Assembly (NCBI GenBank): GCA_903828695.1
Contig: CAIKNE010000059.1
Location: 1-54,032 of the forward strand
Source of the DNA: an uncultured Burkholderiales bacterium
GTDB taxonomy: Bacteria; Pseudomonadota; Gammaproteobacteria; Burkholderiales; Burkholderiaceae_C
Length of the DNA: 54,032 nucleotides
Direction of reading: 5' to 3'
Part shown: positions 28,309 through 37,968 of the stretch, one piece after another
Layout of the letters: the number at the start of each line of letters is the position of its first letter
Numbering within the stretch: position 1 is the first letter of the stretch
Translations under genes and position numbers: made by a program
The notes under the pieces: model-generated
Database searches by the model: none
What the model was told of the DNA's origin: nothing
What the model saw: the letters and a program-made list of their open reading frames with translations, nothing else

Positions 28309-29178
28309 ATGAACGCAGAAAACACTAAAGTCCAAGCCGGTTGGCAGCTCAAAATTGAGCATATTCTTGCCAAGCCTTTCATTCAACACGGTATCGTTGC
28401 GCTGATCTTTATCAATGCTATCTTACTTGGCATGGAAACGAGTCCTTGGATCATGAGTGAAATTGGCGAGGAATTACACATCCTTGATCACACCATTTTA
28501 GGAATTTTCATCTGTGAATTAGCATTCTTAATGCTAGCCAGAGGGTTGAATTTCTTTAAAGATCCTTGGTGTCTGTTTGATTTCGTTGTTATCGCGATTG
28601 CATTGATCCCTGCATCAGAGTCACTCGCAGTTTTGCGTTCACTGCGAGTACTTCGTGTACTTCGATTGATTAATAAAGTGGACAGCATGCGCAAAGTTGT
28701 TAGGGGCCTTTTGGGCTCATTAGCAAGTTTGGGATCGGTCATGGGACTGATGTTGATCGTGTTCTATGTATCCGCCGTTGTCACTACCAATCTATTTGGC
28801 AAAGAATTCCCTGAATTCTTCGGCAACCTTGGCTCTAGCTTCTTTACCCTGTTCCAAGTTATGACCCTTGAGAGCTGGTCAGACGGTATTGCAAGACCTG
28901 TGATGGAGAAGTTCCCTAACTCATGGGTTTTCTTTGTGGTCTTCATCATGATCGCCACCTTTGTGGTTGTGAACCTCTTTGTGGCTGCAATTGTGGACTC
29001 CTTCAGTGCACACAGTGCAGCTGATAAGGAGGAAGAAAAACGTATCCAAGACGAAGCACAGCGTCACATCGAGGAGCAAAGACTTCTGTTGCAAATTAAT
29101 GAAGAGTTCCACGCCATCAAGACAGAACTCGATGAGGTTAAAGATATGATCAAAGGGCTCACCCAGGTGCGGATCTGA
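28309..29178 (+). CDS. Voltage-gated sodium channel-type ion channel (BacNav), paralogue 1
   Basis: Six-TM homotetrameric voltage-gated cation channel of the NaChBac/NavAb family, 289 residues. S1 begins near HGIVALIFINAILLGMETS. S4 is ideal: LRSLRVLRVLRLINK with Arg at 110, 113, 116 and 119. The pore helix and filter read FTLFQVMTLESWSDG (filter 186-192); TLESW is the family's sodium-channel signature. S6 is FVVVNLFVAAIVDSF. The cytoplasmic tail is a charged coiled coil (about 238-285: EEEKRIQDEAQRHIEEQ, IKTELDEVKDMIKGL) as used for tetramer assembly. Asp at filter position 7 differs from NavAb (Met). Preceded by a long non-coding spacer; no operon partner. No clear Shine-Dalgarno. Confidence 0.93.
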   Translation: MNAENTKVQAGWQLKIEHILAKPFIQHGIVALIFINAILLGMETSPWIMSEIGEELHILDHTILGIFICELAFLMLARGLNFFKDPWCLFDFVVIAIALIPASESLAVLRSLRVLRVLRLINKVDSMRKVVRGLLGSLASLGSVMGLMLIVFYVSAVVTTNLFGKEFPEFFGNLGSSFFTLFQVMTLESWSDGIARPVMEKFPNSWVFFVVFIMIATFVVVNLFVAAIVDSFSAHSAADKEEEKRIQDEAQRHIEEQRLLLQINEEFHAIKTELDEVKDMIKGLTQVRI

Positions 29179-29388
29179 CGCTTGCATTTTGAAGATTGTC
29201 TTGGCCTGATTCTTTAGATCTGACCAACGAGCCAAAGCCTTGGCACTTTTACGACCTCATGTCCCCTCATATCGACATCAGGGACCAAATGAAGTGCTCA
29301 AATGCCCAAGTAGCCAAGCTCAAACGCTTTGATTGCGACATTAAAGAAATCAAATTACTGTGATTTCTTCCTATATTCAATCCAGCAA

Positions 29389-30213
29389 TCACTTGTCTTG
29401 GGCTACACCTCTAAGACCTGCACGCTTAATAATTTTGCTCAGCTCGCCGCTTCTCTTTAACTCATCGACAAAATTGTTTACGAAGTCCATATCAACAACA
29501 CGTGACTTAGGAAGACCTAGAGCAATGCTCTCGTAGCCCAAAACCTCATCAAGCACTTTTGAGTGCTCCCATTGATCTGACATCTCAAAGAGAATTCCTT
29601 TATTCGTAGAAAACGCGTCCAATTGTCCATTTCTTAGCATCTCGATAGCGCTAGCAGTAGAGTTAGTGCGCACGACCACGGCATTTTTAAGAAGATGAGT
29701 GAGTTCCAACTCCGAACTACTGCCTACGCTTACCCCCACTCGCATTCCGGGCTGATCAAGTTGAGATACCGATTGAATAGGTCCAAGCGAGCTCACCAAG
29801 TATCCGCGCTCGATACGAACTACAGGTTTAGAGAATTGGAGCACTTGAGCGCGCTCAGGGGATGCGTTTGTAAAAACAAGGTCAATACTTGCCTCTTTTG
29901 CTGCATAGAACACATCTGCGTTTTTAGGATAAATGATCGGCACATATTTGAGCTGAAGGACTTTTGCAAACTCACGGCCCAACTCATACCCAACCCCCAC
30001 CTTCTCAGAGTTTGCTGGGTTCGTAATCACAGAGGTGGGCGAGCCTGAATACAGGCCCATCCTAAGCTCACCGCGTACTGAAAAAGTGTCCGCAAAATCC
30101 GGGAGCCCTGCGTAAACGGTACTCAGGGCACATCCCAGTGCTAAACCCAAACCCAACCTCAAACCGACTCTCACTAGACTGCGTTTAAAGACTATTAAGC
30201 TCAAGTTATTCAT
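29389..30213 (-). CDS. Periplasmic solute-binding protein (SBP_bac_3 family)
   Basis: Amino-acid-type extracellular solute-binding protein, about 274 residues from the ATG at 30213 (MNNLSLIVFKRSLVRVGLRL), chosen because GGGAAAAGAGC precedes it; the longer frame begins inside a terminator T tract. The signal peptide runs to about residue 40 (LGLALGCALSTVYA). Domain features: RGELRMGLYSGSPTSVI, YELGREFAKVLQLKYVPIIY, DLVFTNASPERAQVLQFS, GMRVGVSVGSSSELELTHLL and LDAFSTNKGILFEM. No permease or ATPase gene is adjacent, so it is an orphan receptor; ligand unknown. Confidence 0.82.
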   Translation of the reverse strand: MNNLSLIVFKRSLVRVGLRLGLGLALGCALSTVYAGLPDFADTFSVRGELRMGLYSGSPTSVITNPANSEKVGVGYELGREFAKVLQLKYVPIIYPKNADVFYAAKEASIDLVFTNASPERAQVLQFSKPVVRIERGYLVSSLGPIQSVSQLDQPGMRVGVSVGSSSELELTHLLKNAVVVRTNSTASAIEMLRNGQLDAFSTNKGILFEMSDQWEHSKVLDEVLGYESIALGLPKSRVVDMDFVNNFVDELKRSGELSKIIKRAGLRGVAQDK

Positions 30214-30259
30214 GCTCTTTTCCCAAATTAAAAGCTCCATCACAGTAGACGAATTCATT

Positions 30260-30282
30260 AAAAAGGGGGGCCTAAAGCCCCC
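30260..30282 (-). terminator. Rho-independent terminator after the aldehyde dehydrogenase gene
   Basis: Minus strand: GGGGGC-TTTAG-GCCCCC followed by C and TTTTT. It sits 34 nt after the ALDH stop codon and directly before the solute-binding protein gene, separating the two units. Confidence 0.88.
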
Positions 30283-30315
30283 ACACGCATCTCAAAAAGT
30301 CAGCTGATCTAACGA

Positions 30316-31752
30316 TCAATCGCAAACAATTGAGACGGACTTCGTATTCAGATACGCCTCAAGCGCTTCTGAGCCGCCTTCTGATCCGTATCCGGAGTCC
30401 TTTACCCCTCCAAAGGGCATCTCTGGCCAAGCAACTGCAGGCTGGTTCATCCAAAGCATACCAACTTGCAATTGTTGAGCCAATAGATGAGCGTTTTTGA
30501 GCGATTTTGTAAAAGCATAACTGGCTAGCCCAAAAGGGAGCCGGTTAGATTCAGCAATGGCCTCATCCATCGTGTTAAAGGTTCTGATAGCCGCCATTGG
30601 ACCAAAGGGCTCATCGTTGAATACTTTTGCATCAAGACTCACGTCAGACAAAATGGTGGGAGCAAAGAAGTTACCCGTTGTCCCAATGCGCTCACCACCG
30701 GCAGCTACCGTAGCACCCTTGCTGATAGCGTCTTTTGTGAACTCGGCCATAGCCGTTAAGCGGCGTGGATTGGCAAGTGGTCCCATGGTCGTTCCGTCCT
30801 CAAGTCCATTGCCAATCTTAAGGCTCCCGGCTTGCTTGACCATCGCATCAATAAAGGATTTCTTCAGGCTGGAGTGAACAAGGAAACGGGTTGGGGAGAT
30901 GCAGACTTGTCCTGCGTTACGAAATTTAGCCGCTCCAGCAGCTTTGGCAGCTAGTTCAACATCAGCGTCCTCACAAACAATCACCGGAGCGTGTCCACCC
31001 AACTCCATTGTCGCGCGCTTCATGTGTAGTCCAGCCATTGCAGCCAACTGCTTACCAACGGGGGTTGATCCGGTGAACGTGATTTTGCGAATGGTTGGGT
31101 GAGGTATTAAGTAGCTTGAAATCTCAGCCGGGTCACCGTAAACCAGTCCAATCACACCTGCGGGAACGCCTGCATCCAAAAATGCCTTCAAAAGCCCAGC
31201 AGGAGAAGCTGGGGTCTCCTCAGGTGCTTTAACAATAATGGAGCATCCGGTGGCCAAAGCTGCACTGAGCTTGCGAACGACTTGGTTGATCGGGAAGTTC
31301 CACGGGGTAAATGCTGCTACGGGTCCTACAGGGTCTTTGAGAACCATTTGTTGTGCGGCTAAGTTACGAGCTGGAACGACGCGCCCATAAACGCGTTTGC
31401 CCTCTTCAGCAAAGAACTCAATGATGTCGCTTGCCATACCAATCTCAGCTTTGGCTTCTGCGAGCGGTTTGCCTTGTTCCTGGGTCATCAAAGCCGCAAT
31501 TGCGGGCGCGCGCTCTCGTAGAAGAGCGGCGGCTTGACGCATAATTTTGCAACGCTCAAAAGCGGGAACTCTGCGCCATGTATCAAAACCTTTTTGAGCT
31601 GCGCTTAAAGCTCGGTCCAAGTCCACTTTACTCGCAAATGCAACTCGACCAATTTCCTGCGCTGTGGCTGGATTAAGAACGGGCAGTGTTTTTCCGTCTG
31701 CAGCGTCGCACCATTGGCCGTCAATTAACAACTGAGTATTAGCATAGGTCAT
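30316..31752 (-). CDS. gabD: NAD(P)-dependent succinate-semialdehyde dehydrogenase-type ALDH
   Basis: Aldehyde dehydrogenase oxidising semialdehydes such as succinate or glutarate semialdehyde. 478 residues. Active-site elements are complete: Asn152 in [10 protein letters not shown], general base Glu250 in MELGGHAPV, nucleophile Cys284 in NAGQVCISP, and EPFGPMAAI near residue 390. [12 protein letters not shown] is the cofactor-site helix. The sequence is closest to the GabD-like group, but it could act on alpha-ketoglutarate semialdehyde, which would fit the glucarate genes in this window (inference). ATG start at 31752. Terminator downstream. Confidence 0.88.
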   Translation of the reverse strand: MTYANTQLLIDGQWCDAADGKTLPVLNPATAQEIGRVAFASKVDLDRALSAAQKGFDTWRRVPAFERCKIMRQAAALLRERAPAIAALMTQEQGKPLAEAKAEIGMASDIIEFFAEEGKRVYGRVVPARNLAAQQMVLKDPVGPVAAFTPWNFPINQVVRKLSAALATGCSIIVKAPEETPASPAGLLKAFLDAGVPAGVIGLVYGDPAEISSYLIPHPTIRKITFTGSTPVGKQLAAMAGLHMKRATMELGGHAPVIVCEDADVELAAKAAGAAKFRNAGQVCISPTRFLVHSSLKKSFIDAMVKQAGSLKIGNGLEDGTTMGPLANPRRLTAMAEFTKDAISKGATVAAGGERIGTTGNFFAPTILSDVSLDAKVFNDEPFGPMAAIRTFNTMDEAIAESNRLPFGLASYAFTKSLKNAHLLAQQLQVGMLWMNQPAVAWPEMPFGGVKDSGYGSEGGSEALEAYLNTKSVSIVCD

Positions 31753-32096
31753 TCTTGGAGTCTTTCAAAGTTCAGTAAATAAATAGAAGTCCGTTCTGGG
31801 GGATCACATCAAAGTTTACCATCCAGGCTAAACAAATGTTTATTACGGCTTAGGCACTTCCACTTAGTCGCATCAATTTCTACCCCACTCAGCTTGTATG
31901 TGACTTACAACTTTACAAATTTGTTTGAGCCGTTGAACGACACTTCATCTTTAATTAGGGAATTCCCTGAGAGAATTCAACACCGTACACTGGGTATCAA
32001 GAAGGCTACCACTGCCAACGAATGGACACCTATCTCGAACTGTTCGGCCATTACTGTTAAATATCTAATAAGAAGATCCCAACGCCAAAGCCTGTT
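31753..32096. other. 344-bp divergent spacer (ALDH / AbrB-family gene)
   Basis: No supported gene. A frame starting at 31894 runs into the membrane-protein gene in another frame and has unnatural composition. A 12-codon frame (MDTYLELFGHYC) ends 37 bp before the AbrB-family start without a ribosome binding site. Promoters for both genes must lie here but none is convincing. Confidence 0.5.
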
Positions 32097-33218
32097 ATGC
32101 CCCCCTTATTTGGACTACCATCATCCAGCCAATCGGTATTTGATTTATCAAGGCTACCCCGGGCTGTGCAGTGGATATCACTGCTCATCGTGACCCTACT
32201 TACCACTGCATTTTGCGAATGGCTGTCCCTGCCTGCAGCTCTTTTACTAGGCCCCATGTTTGCTGGCATCATCACGGAGTCCTTGGGCGCGCGCGTAAGA
32301 CTTCCGCGAGTTTCATTACATATCTCTCAGGCGGTTATTGGTTGCTTGATAGCAAGGTCCATCAATCAAGATATTTTGAATGTATTTATCGCCCAGTGGC
32401 CAATTCTGATCTGCACAGTGTCGATGACCTTGATCGCAAGTGTTGCGCTCGGTTGGGGGATCGGCAAGATAGGAATATTACCAGGCACAACGGCGATATG
32501 GGGACTCCTTCCTGGTGCAGCGTCTGTGATGGTCATGATGGCAGAGGACTTCGGAGCGGACTCAAGGTTAGTGGCGTTCATGCAGTATTTGCGTGTTCTC
32601 ATGGTCACCGTTACGGCTTCTTTAGTTGCGAAGTACTGGGCGCATATTCCAAGCACTGCACTGCACACGATGGTTTGGTTTCCCCCTCTTCATCTACAAG
32701 CCCTTGCGGTGAGTTTGGGCGTTATTGCGTTTAGCCTGTTAGCAATGTTCACCCCCAGCATCTCTGGTGGTGTTTTGCTGCTATCCATGACGCTTGGGGG
32801 CTTTATTCAATTAGAAGGGTACGCGCAGCTTGAATTACCCGTGTGGCTTTTAGCAGTCGCCTTTGCACTCATTGGGTGGAATGTAGGATTGAGATTCACG
32901 CGGGAGGTGTTGATTGCTGCAGCAAAAGCAATGCCTCAAACTATCATGACGATTGCCCTTTTAATCCTCTTTTGCATGGGACTTGCAAGCGTATTGGTCC
33001 ACTTCCTAAATGCCGATCCATTGAGCGCCTACTTGGGCACCAGTCCCGGCGGAGTGGACTCTGCGGCAATTATTGCAGCATCTACAAAAGTAAACATTGC
33101 TTTCGTAATGGCTCTACAAATTATGCGCTTTCTGATCACACTCCTTGTAGGCCCCTCCCTCTCACGGTTTGTTGCTAATCTATCCACCAAATCCGAGGCT
33201 AAATATAAATTAGTATAG
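32097..33218 (+). CDS. AbrB-family integral membrane protein (putative transporter)
   Basis: 373 residues with about ten hydrophobic helices. Matches the membrane AbrB/ammonia-monooxygenase-named family, annotated by legacy as a regulator although it is a polytopic membrane protein; function unproven. Duplicated internal architecture: LPAALLLGPMFAGIITE in the first half and LGGFIQLEGYAQLELPVW in the second, plus ILPGTTAIWGLLPGAASVMVM and LGTSPGGVDSAAIIAAST, the two conserved LPG/SPGG re-entrant-like motifs. Start ATG at 32097, weak Shine-Dalgarno. Next downstream is a small winged-helix protein on the same strand after 291 bp. Confidence 0.8.
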   Translation: MPPLFGLPSSSQSVFDLSRLPRAVQWISLLIVTLLTTAFCEWLSLPAALLLGPMFAGIITESLGARVRLPRVSLHISQAVIGCLIARSINQDILNVFIAQWPILICTVSMTLIASVALGWGIGKIGILPGTTAIWGLLPGAASVMVMMAEDFGADSRLVAFMQYLRVLMVTVTASLVAKYWAHIPSTALHTMVWFPPLHLQALAVSLGVIAFSLLAMFTPSISGGVLLLSMTLGGFIQLEGYAQLELPVWLLAVAFALIGWNVGLRFTREVLIAAAKAMPQTIMTIALLILFCMGLASVLVHFLNADPLSAYLGTSPGGVDSAAIIAASTKVNIAFVMALQIMRFLITLLVGPSLSRFVANLSTKSEAKYKLV

Positions 33219-33509
33219 AAATTAAGAATCTCTGAGGCACTTGAAACTAGAACAGCAAAGAAGTCCGGTCTAAAAAATATTTGTCAAAATTAGTTATAAA
33301 ACACTACTTATATACACACCCCCTATTGTTGCTAAGGGATGGAGCAATCAGCATGTGCAGTAATGACTCAAAGTTTGATTATAAAATCACTTTTGTTATA
33401 CCAAAAATAATAAAATTCAATAAAATCAAATTTATCAATTTACTCTCAAACTTTAAGCTGATATGATATTATAAATTAATATTTATTTTCCAGTCACAAG
33501 AGCTCAATC

Positions 33510-33860
33510 ATGAATTCAAATCCTTACATACAATTCCTAAAACTATCTCAGATTCTGACTCAAAAGGAATTGGGTCAAGATTTAGACACGGTTTGCGTAA
33601 AATTGCTTGAGCTGATCACCATCAGCAACGCCAAAGATGAGGCTTTAACAGTATCACAAGCCATGGCGATGTCTCTTTTGGGGTCGCCTGCAACGATGCA
33701 CCGTAAGATTGATATTCTTCGCAAACAAGGCTGGATAGATTTGGTGCATGAGGGCGAAGACCGCAGAACCAAATACCTTGTGCCGACAAATAAGGCCTAT
33801 AAATATTTTGACTCACTCTCTAAGGCAATGAACAAGGCTTGGGCCAAAGCGCAGGCTTAA
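33510..33860 (+). CDS. Small winged-helix (MarR-like) DNA-binding protein
   Basis: 116 residues. Helices containing VCVKLLELITISNAKDEAL and LTVSQAMAMSLLGSPATMHR precede the recognition helix and a wing (LRKQGWIDLVHEGEDRRTKY, LVPTNKAYKYFDSLSKAMN). The DRRTKY wing followed by a final dimerisation-type helix is typical of MarR-like regulators, though the N-terminus is short. Likely a transcription regulator; target unknown. The 291-bp spacer upstream is very AT-rich. It converges on the Bug receptor gene. Confidence 0.7.
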   Translation: MNSNPYIQFLKLSQILTQKELGQDLDTVCVKLLELITISNAKDEALTVSQAMAMSLLGSPATMHRKIDILRKQGWIDLVHEGEDRRTKYLVPTNKAYKYFDSLSKAMNKAWAKAQA

Positions 33861-33895
33861 ATTCTTCAAGTAAAAGCCTTGCTGTTATTGCTACC

Positions 33896-34894
33896 TTACT
33901 GGATCTTAGCGCCCGAGTCTTTGACTATTTTGGACCATACAATTAAATCGTCCTCGATGGTTTTGGCATACTGCTCGGGCGTAGTGCCCACAACCTCATA
34001 GCCTATTGAGTTAAGCTGAGCTTTAATTTTTGGATCACGCGCTACCTCATTGAATACTTTACTCAATCGCTCAATCACCGGCTTGGGGGTTCCAGCCGGT
34101 GCAAGTAGTCCATACCAACCGTCCATTGCGAAATCAGGCAACAGCTCTGAGACAGTTGGAACAGTGGGAAGCAAGGGCGAGCGCTTATTACTTGCCAGGC
34201 CGAGTGCTCTAAATTTACCCGCTTTAATTTGTGGGTAAGATGTGGCAAAACTATCAAACATCAAATCAATCTCCCCGCCCAAAAGCGCGACCACGACAGG
34301 ACCACTCCCTTTGTAGGGTATGTGCTCCATTTTGATACCCGCTTGCGCTTGAAGCATCTCCCCGCCTAGGTGACTGGTGTTTCCATTACCAGCGGAGCCG
34401 AAGGATAATTTGCCAGGATTGGCTTTTGCATAAGAAATCAGATCAGGAAGTGTCTTAAAGGGGGAGTCCGCTCGAACAACGATCAACTGGGGCAACCGAG
34501 CTAAGAGTGTTATAGGCGCAAAGTCCCGCCTAGTATCGTAGGGAAGGGATGGGTAAAGGGATGGATTGATGACATGGGCTGATAACACCATCAATAGGGT
34601 GTACCCATCGGGCTTTGATTTTGCGAGCGCTGCAGTTGCGATCGTACCCCCAGCTCCTGCCTTGTAGTCAATGACGACGGGTTGACCCAATTGCTTTTGC
34701 AATTCCCCCATCATTGGGCGAGCTAAAAAATCTGCACTCCCCCCAGGCGCGTAGGGCAGGATCAACGTAATGGGTTGGACGGGATAGCGTTGATCGGATT
34801 GGTTTTGGGCTAAGAGAGTTTGAGCAAAAAGCGTCAACAACGCAAAGCTTAAAACCCACTTAAGTTGGATAGAAAAATACTTTTTTAAATACAA
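33896..34894 (-). CDS. Bug-family (TctC-type) periplasmic solute-binding protein, copy 1
   Basis: Tripartite tricarboxylate transporter receptor of the Bug family, abundant in Burkholderiales. 332 residues. Signal peptide about 1-28 (LSFALLTLFAQTLLA), then the family start YPVQPITLILPYAPGGSADF, RPMMGELQKQLGQPVVIDYK, GAGGTIATAALAKSKPDGYT, and HIPYKGSGPVVVALLGGEID. Start is TTG at 34894 with GGAG 8 nt upstream. No tctA/tctB membrane genes are nearby, as usual for Bug proteins. The ligand, probably an organic acid, is not predictable. Confidence 0.92.
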   Translation of the reverse strand: MYLKKYFSIQLKWVLSFALLTLFAQTLLAQNQSDQRYPVQPITLILPYAPGGSADFLARPMMGELQKQLGQPVVIDYKAGAGGTIATAALAKSKPDGYTLLMVLSAHVINPSLYPSLPYDTRRDFAPITLLARLPQLIVVRADSPFKTLPDLISYAKANPGKLSFGSAGNGNTSHLGGEMLQAQAGIKMEHIPYKGSGPVVVALLGGEIDLMFDSFATSYPQIKAGKFRALGLASNKRSPLLPTVPTVSELLPDFAMDGWYGLLAPAGTPKPVIERLSKVFNEVARDPKIKAQLNSIGYEVVGTTPEQYAKTIEDDLIVWSKIVKDSGAKIQ

Positions 34895-34989
34895 GTTTGA
34901 ATCTCCGGTGATTTACGCGTCCTGGGGACCGTCGTGTTAACGCCCTTGGTGTGTCACTGACAAACCAAGAAAAAAAGTCAATACCCTTA

Positions 34990-35011
34990 CCCCTACCAAG
35001 CCCCTACCAAG
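34990..35011. repeat. 11-bp tandem duplication
   Basis: CCCCTACCAAG occurs twice head-to-tail immediately downstream of selD (stop at 35021). Short slippage-type repeat; no function assigned. Confidence 0.85.
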
Positions 35012-35020
35012 CCCATACGC

Positions 35021-36061
35021 TCAATTGACTCTCAGCCCACTACCTTGCTCAAAGGTTCCAATCTTCCCCGCAGACTCAAATCCGCATTTCTTAAAGATTG
35101 CAAGCACCTCAGCCTCTGCGCTAGGCGTGCAGGAGACGAGTAAACCACCACTTGTTTGAGGGTCGGTGAGTAAGTTTTTATGCCATTCCTCAAGATTTGA
35201 TCCCAGCGTAATTTCCCGACCATACCCGGCCCAGTTGCGTGTAGACGCACCCGTATAAATATCGCTACGAACCAACTCAACGGCCTCAGGGATAACGGGC
35301 ACACTTTGCAGATCAACATCCGCACGGAGTTTGGAGCCCCTACAAAGCTCCAGTAAATGACCCGCCAAACCAAATCCAGTTACATCTGTCAAAGCGTTCA
35401 CACCGCTCAAACCGGACAGCTCAATACCGGGCGTATTCAGCTGAGTAGTATATGAAATCATTTTGGCATACCCCTGCGCTGAGAGGATCTCTTTTTTCAG
35501 CGCTGCGCTCAAAATACCGACGCCAATCGGCTTACCTAAGATGATGCTATCCCCAGCTTTTGCGGAGTTGTTGCGTTTGAGTTTTTTAGGATCAACGATA
35601 CCTATCACCACGAGCCCGTAAATGGGTTCAACTGTGTCAATGGAGTGACCCCCTGCAATGGGTATATTCGCAGCAGCGCAAACGCTCTCCCCTCCTTGGG
35701 TAATTTTTTGTATCACCTCAATTGGCAATACATTGATTGGCATACCCAGTATCGCTAGAGCGAATAAAGGTTGGGCGCCCATGGCATATACATCGGAGAT
35801 CGCATTGGTTGCAGCGATGCGACCAAACTCAAAGGGATCATCAACGATGGGCATAAAGAAATCTGTGGTCGCAACAATAGCTTGCGATTCGTTGATTTGG
35901 TAAACGGCGGCATCCTCGTTGTTATCCAAACCCGCCAATAAAGCGGGAGGGAGGGTGCGAATAGGAGAAGATTTTAAAATCTCACTCAATATTCCAGGAG
36001 CAATTTTGCAACCGCAACCACCGCCGTGGGAGAGTGAGGTTAATCTTGCATTGAAAGTCAT
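35021..36061 (-). CDS. selD: Selenide, water dikinase SelD
   Basis: Makes selenophosphate from selenide and ATP for selenocysteine and 2-selenouridine synthesis. 346 residues. Catalytic motif GGGCGCKI places Cys16 and Lys19; the position that is selenocysteine in some bacteria is an ordinary Cys codon here. Other motifs: DNNEDAAVYQ, TTDFFMPIVDDPFEFGRIAA, SDVYAMGAQPLFAL, GGHSIDTVEPIYGLVV and DVTGFGLAGHLLEL. No mnmH, selA or selB gene is in the window, so the selenium pathway it serves cannot be read here. Confidence 0.96.
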   Translation of the reverse strand: MTFNARLTSLSHGGGCGCKIAPGILSEILKSSPIRTLPPALLAGLDNNEDAAVYQINESQAIVATTDFFMPIVDDPFEFGRIAATNAISDVYAMGAQPLFALAILGMPINVLPIEVIQKITQGGESVCAAANIPIAGGHSIDTVEPIYGLVVIGIVDPKKLKRNNSAKAGDSIILGKPIGVGILSAALKKEILSAQGYAKMISYTTQLNTPGIELSGLSGVNALTDVTGFGLAGHLLELCRGSKLRADVDLQSVPVIPEAVELVRSDIYTGASTRNWAGYGREITLGSNLEEWHKNLLTDPQTSGGLLVSCTPSAEAEVLAIFKKCGFESAGKIGTFEQGSGLRVN

Positions 36062-36186
36062 GGACTGAAATTGTTTTGATTCAAAAGGAAGATCTTACCC
36101 CTTTTTGGGGATAGAAATAAGGCAAGGCAAGACTTCACGCTGTCCGTATGTCAATTCCAATCTAAAAGTCAATGACTGAGTTTTTC

Positions 36187-37968
36187 TTAGAACTGCTCCA
36201 AGCTTAGTGCATTTACCGAGGTTCCCCCTTTTAGGATGGACTGAGCGATAGCAGGAACCAGATTTAACAAATGCTCTGCATGAAACTGTGCTGTGGTTAT
36301 TTTTGCTGAGTAAAAGGTCTTATCGTCAGCTAACTTATCCTCGGCAATCATCATTGCTTTTGCCATTTGCCAAGAGGTTAGTAAATAACCACTCATCATT
36401 AAATAAGGAACACTTCCTGCAAAGACGTTTTTGACATCGGATTTAAAGTTAGCAATTACAAACTGAACGACCTCTTCAAATGCAAGACGCGCCGGGGTCA
36501 GGTTGCTCAAAATGGAGCGACTTGCTACAGAATTTCTTTTGGCAAGTTCAGATTCGGTTTGAGCAATCATTTTTGCAAAGGCTTGTGCCACAGCTCCCTT
36601 ATCTTTGTAGGTCTTTCGCCCCACAAAATCGTTTGCCTGAATAGCCGTAGTGCCTTCGTAAATACTCAAAATCCGAGCATCTCTGTAGTACTGCGCAGCA
36701 CCCGTCTCTTCAATAAAGCCCATACCACCGTGCACTTGAACACCCAGGCTTGCAACTTGTATCGACATCTCAGTGGAGAATCCTTTGATGATCGGCACCA
36801 AAAATTCATAGAGTTCTAAATTATGTTGACGCACCTTCTCATCTAAGCTGGAATGTGCCAAATCGCTTAGCGCTGCACCAAAATAGGCCAACGCACGAGC
36901 GCCTTCTGTGTAGGCGCGCATGGTCGTGAGCATCCTTTTGACATCGGGGTGGTGAATGATTGCGACGGCGCTATCAGATCCTGATAAATCTTTGGACTGC
37001 AAACGGTCCTTCGCGTACGAGACTGCCTTTTGATAAGCCCTATCCGATATTGCAATGCCCTGCATGCCAACGCCAAAACGAGCCGCATTCATCATGATGA
37101 ACATGTATTCGAGGCCGCGGTTTTCCTCACCCACCAAATACCCAATTGCGCCTGAGTTATCTCCAAACTGAAGCACCGCCGTTGGACTGGCCTTAATGCC
37201 TAGTTTGTGCTCTATTGATACGCAGTGTGCGTCATTTCTGAGGCCAAGACTGCCGTCCTCATTAACCAAAAATTTAGGAACAACAAATAAAGAGATGCCC
37301 TTAACCCCAGCAGGTGCGTCCGGGGTTCTAGCCAACACAAGGTGAACGATATTCTCCGCCATATCGTGCTCACCGTATGTAATATAGATCTTGGTACCAT
37401 ATATTTTATGAACGCCGTTACCCGCGGGTACCGCCTTTGTTCGAACCATAGACAGATCTGATCCGGCCTGTGGCTCCGTTAGATTCATCGTACCGGTCCA
37501 CTTGCCACTCACCATGTTGGGCAAGAACTTTTGCTTGAGCTCATCACTACCAGCAGTTAACAAAGCCTCAATCGCGCCGTCTGTCAAAAGGGGACAAAGC
37601 GCAAACGACAGGTTTGCTGCGTTTAGCATTTCAGAGCACGGCGTTGAAATAATCTTGGGAAGCCCCTGCCCACCGTAGGCAACAGGATGGAGAACGCCTT
37701 GCCAACCACCTTGAACAAATTGTTCATAAGCTTCCTTAAACCCAGGGGTAACCGTTACCGCACCGTCCTTGAAGGTACTTGGAAACCTATCTCCCTCCCA
37801 ATTAAGTGGAGCCAGAACTTCAGAGCAAAATTTCGCTGACTCCTCAAGAACTGCTGCAGCAGTGTCAATACCGTAGTCCTCAAAACCCTCGATAGCCGCA
37901 ATCTCTTGAATTGCGGCGAGCTCATTCAACACAAACAACATATCTTTAATGGGGGCTTGATAACTCAT
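36187..37968 (-). CDS. Acyl-CoA dehydrogenase (long-form, DmdC-like subfamily)
   Basis: FAD-dependent acyl-CoA dehydrogenase, 593 residues, about 200 longer than classical ACADs. N-terminal helical domain (about 1-160), FAD/substrate middle domain (GTMNLTEPQAGSDLSMVRTK, IYGTKIYITYGEHD), C-terminal ACAD domain with VQVHGGMGFIEETGAAQYYR and the catalytic region ILSIYEGTTAIQANDFVG (Glu; about 440), then the extra C-terminal helical domain of this subfamily. The group includes methylmercaptopropionyl-CoA dehydrogenase DmdC and medium/long-chain enzymes; substrate not resolved. Divergent from a TetR regulator with a palindromic site between them. Confidence 0.9.
   Translation of the reverse strand: MSYQAPIKDMLFVLNELAAIQEIAAIEGFEDYGIDTAAAVLEESAKFCSEVLAPLNWEGDRFPSTFKDGAVTVTPGFKEAYEQFVQGGWQGVLHPVAYGGQGLPKIISTPCSEMLNAANLSFALCPLLTDGAIEALLTAGSDELKQKFLPNMVSGKWTGTMNLTEPQAGSDLSMVRTKAVPAGNGVHKIYGTKIYITYGEHDMAENIVHLVLARTPDAPAGVKGISLFVVPKFLVNEDGSLGLRNDAHCVSIEHKLGIKASPTAVLQFGDNSGAIGYLVGEENRGLEYMFIMMNAARFGVGMQGIAISDRAYQKAVSYAKDRLQSKDLSGSDSAVAIIHHPDVKRMLTTMRAYTEGARALAYFGAALSDLAHSSLDEKVRQHNLELYEFLVPIIKGFSTEMSIQVASLGVQVHGGMGFIEETGAAQYYRDARILSIYEGTTAIQANDFVGRKTYKDKGAVAQAFAKMIAQTESELAKRNSVASRSILSNLTPARLAFEEVVQFVIANFKSDVKNVFAGSVPYLMMSGYLLTSWQMAKAMMIAEDKLADDKTFYSAKITTAQFHAEHLLNLVPAIAQSILKGGTSVNALSLEQF

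Noticed and set aside
31894-32193. 99-codon frame overlapping the AbrB-family gene start
   Set aside because: Runs out of frame into a clear membrane-protein gene and has no domain features.
33281-33466. 61-codon frame upstream of the winged-helix gene
   Set aside because: Composition (Ile, Lys, Phe, Asn) simply reflects the very AT-rich spacer; non-ATG start without binding site.
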